Below are positions 6,792 through 11,356 of a stretch of DNA of 11,356 bases, piece after piece (within the stretch, counting starts at the first letter, position 1; every line of letters begins with the position of its first letter). Under the pieces are notes generated by a model. The model was not told the DNA's origin. It made no database searches and saw only the letters and a program-made list of their open reading frames with translations. A program made the position numbers and the translations under genes. This DNA comes from an uncultured Clostridia bacterium (GTDB taxonomy: Bacteria > Bacillota > Clostridia > Lachnospirales > Anaerotignaceae): positions 1-11,356 of the forward strand of contig CAMQRG010000047.1 in NCBI GenBank assembly GCA_947036475.1, in the 5' to 3' direction.

Positions 6792-8462
6792 ATGAAAACA
6801 GATTTACAGATTGCACAGGAATGTACAATGGAACCTATCGTTTCCGTTGCGGCAAAAGCAGGTATCCCGGAAGAATATTTGGAATGTTACGGCAAATATA
6901 AAGCGAAAATCAGCGCAGCATATGACGCAGAACTCAAAGACCGCCCCAACGGCAGGCTGATACTGGTTACAGCAGTCAATCCTACCCCTGCGGGCGAAGG
7001 CAAAACAACCGTCACCATTGGTCTGACGCAGGCTTTACAGAAAATGGGCAAAAACGCCATCACCTGTCTGCGTGAGCCCTCCCTTGGTCCCTGCATGGGC
7101 GTGAAGGGCGGCGCGGCCGGCGGCGGCTATGCGCAGGTTGTCCCGATGGAGGACATTAACCTGCATTTCACAGGCGACCTGCATGCTATCACAACAGCAA
7201 ACAACCTCCTTGCTTCCATGGTGGACAACCATATCCAGCAGGGCAATGAACTGAACATCGACCCCCGCAAAATCGCATGGAAACGCTGCGTTGACCTGAA
7301 CGACAGGCAGCTGCGGAACGTCATTTCCGGTCTGGGCGGCAAGGTAAACGGCGTGCCGCGTGAAGACGGTTTCCAGATTACAGTAGCATCCGAAATTATG
7401 GCAATCTTCTGCCTTGCCAGCGACCTGAAACAGCTGAAGGAAATGCTGGGCCGCATCATCGTGGGCTATACCTATGACGACGAACCCGTTACTGCAAAGC
7501 AGGTAGGGGCGGACGGTGCAATGACTGTCCTCCTGAAAGACGCACTCCAGCCCAACCTTGTGCAGACGCTGGAGCATACGCCCGCCATCATTCACGGCGG
7601 CCCCTTTGCAAACATCGCGCATGGCTGCAACAGCGTGCGCGCAACAAAAACTGCCCTCAAGCTGGCGGATTATGTTGTAACAGAGGCAGGCTTCGGCGCA
7701 GACCTCGGCGCGGAGAAATTCTTTGATATTAAGTGCCGCAAGGCGGGTATCCGTCCGGACGCTGTCGTACTTGTGGCAACCATTCGCGCGCTGAAATACA
7801 ATGGCGGCGTTGCAAAAGCAGACCTGAGCAGCGAAAATCTGGATGCTCTGGCTAAGGGCTTCGTGAATCTGGAAAAGCACATTGAAAATATTCAGAAATA
7901 CGGCGTGCCTGTTGTGGTAACGCTGAACCACTTCGTAGCGGATACAGATGCGGAAGTCACATATGTAAAGGAACGCTGTGAAGGACTGGGCGCGACGTTT
8001 GCTGTGGCAAAAGTCTGGGCAGACGGCGGCGAAGGCGGCATTCCCCTTGCGGAAAAGGTACTGGAAACGCTGGAAACAAAGGAAAACAATTTCCATGTAC
8101 TGTACGAGGACAGCCTTTCCATTGAGGAGAAAGTAAACAAAATCTGCCGCGAAATTTACGGCGCGGGTACAGTCAATTTCTCTGCGGCTGCAAAAAAGAC
8201 ACTGGCGCAGATTGAAAAACTGGGCTTTGGAGATTTCCCTGTCTGCATCGCAAAAACACAGTATTCTCTTTCCGATGACCCTAAAGCATTAGGACGTCCC
8301 GAAGGGTTTGAGGTTACTGTAAAGGAACTGCGCATTTCCGCAGGCGCCGGCTTTATTGTCGCACTGCTGGGCGATATCATGACAATGCCCGGCCTGCCGA
8401 AGCAGCCGGCTGCGCTGAATATTGATATTGACGAAGATGGAAACGTAGTAGGGTTATTCTAA
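6792..8462 (+). CDS. fhs: Formate-tetrahydrofolate ligase (10-formyl-THF synthetase)
   Basis: A 556-residue cytosolic enzyme, ATP + formate + THF to 10-formyl-THF + ADP + Pi, feeding purine synthesis and one-carbon metabolism (and the methyl branch of the Wood-Ljungdahl route where present). The length equals the family norm (about 556-560). The nucleotide-binding loop PTPAGEGKTT is at 64-73 (Lys71), followed by CLREPSLGPCMGVKGGAAGG and the MEDINLHFTGDLHAI signature. The C-terminus ends LNIDIDEDGNVVGLF as usual. The ATG at 6792 is chosen because AAAGGAGA precedes it and MKTDLQIAQE is the normal start. In-frame codons back to 6702 read through the riboswitch region and are not coding. It is co-transcribed with folD 16 nt downstream, under the ZTP riboswitch. 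Confidence 0.97.
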   Translation: MKTDLQIAQECTMEPIVSVAAKAGIPEEYLECYGKYKAKISAAYDAELKDRPNGRLILVTAVNPTPAGEGKTTVTIGLTQALQKMGKNAITCLREPSLGPCMGVKGGAAGGGYAQVVPMEDINLHFTGDLHAITTANNLLASMVDNHIQQGNELNIDPRKIAWKRCVDLNDRQLRNVISGLGGKVNGVPREDGFQITVASEIMAIFCLASDLKQLKEMLGRIIVGYTYDDEPVTAKQVGADGAMTVLLKDALQPNLVQTLEHTPAIIHGGPFANIAHGCNSVRATKTALKLADYVVTEAGFGADLGAEKFFDIKCRKAGIRPDAVVLVATIRALKYNGGVAKADLSSENLDALAKGFVNLEKHIENIQKYGVPVVVTLNHFVADTDAEVTYVKERCEGLGATFAVAKVWADGGEGGIPLAEKVLETLETKENNFHVLYEDSLSIEEKVNKICREIYGAGTVNFSAAAKKTLAQIEKLGFGDFPVCIAKTQYSLSDDPKALGRPEGFEVTVKELRISAGAGFIVALLGDIMTMPGLPKQPAALNIDIDEDGNVVGLF

Positions 8463-8478
8463 GAAGGAGCGGACAAAC

Positions 8479-9333
8479 ATGGCAGCGGAACGGATAAACG
8501 GCAAAGCGATTGCAGATGAAATCAAAAAAGAGGCGGCGGCTGAGGCGGCAGCATTGAAGGCTCAGGGGGTCGAACCCTGCCTTGCCGTTGTGCTTGTCGG
8601 GAATGACAGCGCGTCACAGGTTTATGTCAATAACAAAAAGAAAGCATGTGAAGCCGTAGGTATCCGCTCCGTTTCTTATACACTGGACGAAAACGCAGAG
8701 GAATCAGAACTGCTCCGGCTGGTCGATGCACTGAACCTCGATTCCTCGGTGCATGGGATACTGGTACAACTCCCTCTGCCGAAGCATATGGACGAAACAA
8801 AGGTCATTTTAGCGATTTCGCCGGAAAAAGACGTTGACTGCTTTCATCCGATGAACGTAGGACGCCTGACAAGCGGGCTGGACGGCTTTCTGCCCTGCAC
8901 CCCCGCGGGCGTAATCGAGATTTTGAAGCGGACAGGGCATGACATTGCCGGAAAAAGCTGTACCATCATCGGCCGCAGCAACCTCGTCGGCAAGCCGCTG
9001 GCTCTGCTCATGACGCGGGAAAATGCCACTGTAACGCTTTGCCATTCCAAAACACAGAATCTGGCAGAAGTCTGCCGCAGGGCAGATATTCTGGTCAGCG
9101 CGGCAGGGAAAGCAGGGCTTGTAACAGGGGATATGGTGAAGGACGGTGCAGTCGTGATTGACGTAGGCATGAACCGCAATGCCGAGGGAAAGCTCTGCGG
9201 CGATGTTGTGTATGACGAAGCAGCGGAAAAAGCCTCGGCAGTTACACCTGTGCCGGGCGGCGTTGGGCTTATGACTGTCGCTATGCTGATGAAAAACTGT
9301 ATCCTTGCCGCGAAAAAGGGTTCCGGTATGTAA
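8479..9333 (+). CDS. folD: Bifunctional methylene-THF dehydrogenase / methenyl-THF cyclohydrolase
   Basis: A 284-residue FolD, which interconverts 5,10-methylene-, methenyl- and 10-formyl-THF with NAD(P). The catalytic pair Tyr49 and Lys53 (YVNNK), Gln97 in the VQLPLP motif (96-101) and Asp120 are in place. The Rossmann part has the GRSNLVGKP motif and ends with TPVPGGVGLMTVAML. The common DVDGFHP motif reads DVDCFHP (Cys121 for Gly). The ribosome binding site GAAGGAG lies in the 16-nt gap after fhs, so the two genes form an operon that makes 10-formyl-THF from both formate and methylene-THF. A strong terminator follows at 9398. Confidence 0.97.
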   Translation: MAAERINGKAIADEIKKEAAAEAAALKAQGVEPCLAVVLVGNDSASQVYVNNKKKACEAVGIRSVSYTLDENAEESELLRLVDALNLDSSVHGILVQLPLPKHMDETKVILAISPEKDVDCFHPMNVGRLTSGLDGFLPCTPAGVIEILKRTGHDIAGKSCTIIGRSNLVGKPLALLMTRENATVTLCHSKTQNLAEVCRRADILVSAAGKAGLVTGDMVKDGAVVIDVGMNRNAEGKLCGDVVYDEAAEKASAVTPVPGGVGLMTVAMLMKNCILAAKKGSGM

Positions 9334-9397
9334 AAACTCTTTATGCAGCTTTCAAAAACCACCGAAAACAGATAGATACCGAAATACCGAGATACAC

Positions 9398-9441
9398 AGG
9401 CTGTCAAAAAAACTGTCCGTCAGATTTTTGACAGCCTTTTT
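9398..9441 (+). terminator. Strong terminator after folD
   Basis: A perfect 13-bp stem, AGGCTGTCAAAAA (9398-9410) with TTTTTGACAGCCT (9425-9437), has a 14-nt loop and is followed by a T run to 9441. The A-rich 5' side means it may also work on the minus strand. Confidence 0.9.
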
Positions 9442-9522
9442 CAAAATGCCCCCGCAAAAACTTAAATGAATATTAACCCATGCAGGTATAGACATACTGC
9501 GTCCAACTGTGGTAGGATAATA

Positions 9523-9572
9523 AGAACCTATCCGTAAATTATCTGCACGTATCTTATTTATGGATAAGTTCT
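9523..9572. repeat. Long imperfect inverted repeat between folD and uppP
   Basis: AGAACCTATCCGTAAAT (9523-9539) is the inverted repeat of ATTTATGGATAAGTTCT (9556-9572), matching at 15 of 17 positions around a 16-nt centre. There is no T-tract and no ORF. It could be a two-site operator, an RNA hairpin or a small palindromic repeat element. Confidence 0.6.
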
Positions 9573-9581
9573 AAGAGTTTT

Positions 9582-9604
9582 ACGTTCCTGTTCTGCCGGA
9601 ACGT
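9582..9604 (+). promoter_or_regulatory. Candidate operator overlapping the uppP promoter -35
   Basis: A perfect 7-bp inverted repeat ACGTTCC (9582-9588) / GGAACGT (9598-9604) with a 9-nt centre. It covers the place where the -35 of the TATAAT promoter at 9614-9619 should be, and no good -35 hexamer is present. Activator or repressor binding is inferred. Confidence 0.4.
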
Positions 9605-9613
9605 GCAGAGAAA

Positions 9614-9619
9614 TATAAT
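9614..9619 (+). promoter_or_regulatory. -10 element of the uppP promoter
   Basis: A perfect TATAAT with a poor -35 (TTCTGC at 9591-9596, spacing 17). The predicted start near 9626 leaves a leader of about 50 nt to the ATG at 9677. Confidence 0.5.
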
Positions 9620-9676
9620 GTTGCGTATACATATGTGCTGTGTCGCTTTCGCGGCAAAATTCGGAGGATCGTTCAA

Positions 9677-10474
9677 ATGAAAATCTCAGAAGCAATCATT
9701 TTAGGTCTGATACAAGGGCTGACGGAATTCCTGCCGGTCAGCAGTTCCGGACATCTGGTGCTGTTCCAGAACCTGTTTGGCATTGAAGAAGCAACGCAGG
9801 CGTTTTCCATACTCCTGCATATGGCAACGCTTATTGCGGTATTCGTTTATTACTGGCGGGATATCTGGGCTTTGATACGCCGCCCGTTCCAGCGGACGAC
9901 TGCCCTGCTGGTTGCAGGCACAATCCCAACCGTTATCATCGCCCTTCTGTTCAACGATACCTTTGACGCCATTTTCGGCAAAGGCAAATTCATCGGGTTC
10001 AACTTCATTTTCACAGGGCTTATCCTGCTCTATGCTGACACACGCCGCGGCGGGCGGAAAAAAATTCGGAATATGTCCATATTTGACGCACTCCTTGTCG
10101 GCACGATGCAGGGCGTGGCAATACTGCCCGCTGTGTCCCGCTCCGGCATGACCATCAGTACCTGCCTCAGCCGCGGTCTGGATAAAGAAAATGCCGCAAG
10201 GTTTTCCTTCCTGCTTTCTATTCCAGCAATACTGGGCGCGATGACGCTGACGATTAAAGACATGATAACGGGAGAGGTTGCGCTGGCAGAGGCTGTCGGT
10301 GTTGCGCCAATGGCAGTCGGTTTCATCTTTGCCGCCGTTTCGGGTTATTTTGCCATTCGCTTCATGGTAGACATTATCAAAAAAGGACGGCTGAAATGGT
10401 TTTCCGTATATGTGTTCATACTTGGCGTGATATTGATTCTGGACCAGTTCGTGCTGCATGTAATCGTACAGTAA
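9677..10474 (+). CDS. uppP: Undecaprenyl-diphosphate phosphatase (BacA/UppP family)
   Basis: A 265-residue polytopic membrane enzyme that dephosphorylates undecaprenyl pyrophosphate, recycling the lipid carrier for peptidoglycan and giving basal bacitracin tolerance. The first signature GLTEFLPVSSSGH (14-26, Glu17) and the second, PAVSRSGMT (151-159, Arg155), are present. In the second, Ala152 stands where PG(I/V)SRSG is usual. About seven to eight hydrophobic segments are seen (roughly 39-58, 76-93, 105-120, 137-150, 176-194, 208-230 and 242-263). The ATG at 9677 is chosen for GGAGG about 10 nt upstream and the canonical MKISEAIILGLIQG start. It is monocistronic, and the repeat array follows 18 nt after the stop. 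Confidence 0.95.
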   Translation: MKISEAIILGLIQGLTEFLPVSSSGHLVLFQNLFGIEEATQAFSILLHMATLIAVFVYYWRDIWALIRRPFQRTTALLVAGTIPTVIIALLFNDTFDAIFGKGKFIGFNFIFTGLILLYADTRRGGRKKIRNMSIFDALLVGTMQGVAILPAVSRSGMTISTCLSRGLDKENAARFSFLLSIPAILGAMTLTIKDMITGEVALAEAVGVAPMAVGFIFAAVSGYFAIRFMVDIIKKGRLKWFSVYVFILGVILILDQFVLHVIVQ

Positions 10475-10492
10475 AAACAAAAACCAGACCGT

Positions 10493-10722
10493 AAGACCTT
10501 GGGGACTCTGTCCCCAATCCCCCTGCAAGGGACTTCGTCCCTTGACCCACCTGCCGCCGCACTTTCTTGCGTCGGAAAATCATTTCAATTTTACTCCCTG
10601 TTCTTATTATATTTTTACCTTTTCTTTGCTCCTTCGCGAAACGCAGTTTCGCACAATACTCTTTGCTTCTTTCTCTCAGAGAAAGAAGTGGGGTTTGGGG
10701 CTTAGCCCCATAGTAAGACCTT
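10493..10722 (+). repeat. Hairpin-rich tandem repeat, unit 1 (diverged)
   Basis: A 230-bp unit beginning AAGACCTTGGGGACTCTG. It contains, in order, the palindromes GGGGAC-TCT-GTCCCC, CAAGGGAC-TTC-GTCCCTTG, GCGAAAC-GCA-GTTTCGC, CTTCTTTCTCT-C-AGAGAAAGAAG and TGGGGC..GCCCCA. It is clearly related to units 2 and 3, but with many substitutions and small indels in the A/T-rich middle, while the stems remain intact. The first hairpin may also end uppP transcripts, though no T-tract follows. Confidence 0.9.
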
Positions 10723-10950
10723 AAGACCTTGGGGACTCTGTCCCCAACTCCCCTGCTAGGGACTCCGTCCCTTGACCCACCCTGCCGCCACATTTTCGTG
10801 CGCTGGAAAATCATTTTGATTTCTCTCTCTGTTCTTTTATGTTTATACTACTTTTTGCTTCTCCGCGAAACGTAGTTTCGCAAATACTCTTTGCTTCTTT
10901 CCCTTAGAGAAAGAAGTGGGGTTTGGGGCTTAGCCCCATAGTAAGACCTT
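10723..10950 (+). repeat. Hairpin-rich tandem repeat, unit 2
   Basis: A 228-bp unit with the same five palindromes as unit 1. It differs from unit 3 at only 3 of 217 shared positions. The join with unit 1 shows a doubled AAGACCTT. No ribosome binding site or credible protein is present. Confidence 0.93.
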
Positions 10951-11167
10951 AAGACCTTGGGGACTCTGTCCCCAACTCCCCTGCTAGGGACTCCGTCCCT
11001 TGACCCACCCTGCCGCCACATTTTCGTGCGCTGGAAAATCATTTTGATTTCTCTCTCTGTTCTTTTATGTTTATACTACTTTTTGCTTCTCCGCGAAACG
11101 TAGTTTCGCAAATACTCTTTGCTTCTTTCTCTTGGAGAAAGAAGTGGGGTTTGGGGCTTAGTCCCAT
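10951..11167 (+). repeat. Hairpin-rich tandem repeat, unit 3 (truncated after the last palindrome)
   Basis: A near-copy of unit 2 that stops after the final TAGTCCCAT; unique sequence begins at about 11168. Two of its three differences from unit 2 restore pairing in the CTTCTTTC...GAAAGAAG stem (TCTC/GAGA instead of a C-A mismatch). Confidence 0.92.
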
Positions 11168-11201
11168 GGGTTCCATTCAAAAATCCTCTTTTCTTACATA
11201 T

Positions 11202-11306
11202 TCATAGTATTATATACTTCGTACTGTCCCGAAGGCTTTTCGCATCTTCGAGATAAAAGGAAACCTCACCGCACCCAGGGCACACCGCCGCCTTTACGGT
11301 TACCGC
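11202..11306 (-). CDS. Partial CDS: C-terminus of a small protein with a CPGC (zinc-ribbon-like) motif
   Basis: On the minus strand an open frame enters at the adapter junction and reads 34 residues to a TGA at 11204-11202. It includes VKAAVCPGCGEVSFYLEDAK and ends DSTKYIIL. The Cys-Pro-Gly-Cys-Gly knuckle looks like the second half of a small zinc ribbon, and no known function can be given. The 5' part is missing because the contig ends. The reading frame is short, so its reality is a moderate inference from the cysteine motif and protein-like composition. Confidence 0.5.
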   Translation of the reverse strand, partial: AVTVKAAVCPGCGEVSFYLEDAKSLRDSTKYIIL

Positions 11307-11307
11307 A

Positions 11308-11356
11308 CTGTCTCTTATACACATCTGACGCTGCCGACGACTCCTTACGTGTAGAT
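11308..11356. other. Illumina Nextera (Tn5) adapter read-through, not genomic
   Basis: Bases 11308-11326 are the Tn5 mosaic end CTGTCTCTTATACACATCT, followed by GACGCTGCCGACGA (11327-11340), the reverse complement of the Nextera read-1 adapter. Next come CTCCTTAC (11341-11348), the reverse complement of i5 index GTAAGGAG, and GTGTAGAT (11349-11356), the start of the reverse-complemented P5 sequence. Genomic sequence ends at 11307. Confidence 0.98.

Noticed and set aside
7035..8096. 353-codon open frame on the minus strand
   Set aside because: Antisense to fhs, Cys-rich without motifs and without a ribosome binding site.
9701..10528. 275-codon open frame on the minus strand
   Set aside because: Antisense to uppP, hydrophilic and Cys/His-rich as expected of the complement of a membrane-protein gene.
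10416..11042. Two minus-strand open frames sharing the start MIFQRTKMWRQGG
   Set aside because: They are the same repeat unit translated twice. There is no ribosome binding site, and the composition is dictated by the palindromes.
10493..11167. CRISPR array
   Set aside because: The period is about 228 bp with no short repeat-spacer alternation, and no cas gene is in the window.
10493..11167. Insertion sequence or transposon
   Set aside because: No transposase frame, no clear target-site duplication and no terminal inverted repeats at the array ends.
11308..11340. Tn5 transposon end in the genome
   Set aside because: The mosaic end is followed by the Nextera read-1 adapter, an index and P5 sequence, so it is library adapter and not a genomic transposon.

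Overview
The window looks like the chromosome of an anaerobic Firmicute, most likely a Clostridia/Lachnospiraceae-type bacterium. The reasons are strong AGGAGG-type ribosome binding sites, the pth-mfd-PrsA/SurA lipoprotein gene order, formate-tetrahydrofolate ligase followed by folD behind a ZTP riboswitch, and mid-range base composition. Taxonomy is inferred from family resemblance only. No phage, plasmid, CRISPR or transposase gene is visible.

Layout. The left half reads on the minus strand: pth (5660-4974), mfd (4977-1474, ATGA overlap with pth), a PrsA/SurA-like lipoprotein (1372-395) with its own promoter, and then the promoter, leader and first 25 codons of what looks like trigger factor (131-57). 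At position 56/55 the trigger-factor frame jumps into a second copy of the last codons of the lipoprotein gene. Bases 1-55 equal bases 381-435 exactly. This is what a 380-bp tandem-duplication junction, or a de Bruijn graph loop, would look like.

The right half reads on the plus strand: a DHFR-fold (RibD C-terminal type) reductase (5904-6434); a ZTP (pfl) riboswitch with terminator (about 6652-6749) controlling fhs (6792-8462) and folD (8479-9333); a strong terminator (9398-9441); a regulatory gap with two inverted repeats; and uppP (9677-10474). After uppP come three tandem copies of a 228-230-bp hairpin-rich repeat (10493-11167) and the tail of a small minus-strand protein with a Cys-Pro-Gly-Cys motif (11306-11202). 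The last 49 bases (11308-11356) are not biological. They match the reverse complement of an Illumina Nextera (Tn5) adapter including an i5 index, so the contig end is untrimmed read-through.

How the genes work together. Pth recycles stalled peptidyl-tRNAs, Mfd rescues stalled RNA polymerase at lesions, and the lipoprotein and trigger factor are folding factors, so the left block is a quality-control cluster. Fhs and FolD make and interconvert one-carbon tetrahydrofolates. ZTP, which builds up when 10-formyl-THF is short, should switch them on. UppP recycles the undecaprenyl carrier for cell-wall synthesis. I found no convincing new multi-gene system. The most notable items are the chimeric left end, the adapter at the right end, the tandem hairpin array, and the unassigned inverted repeats upstream of uppP.
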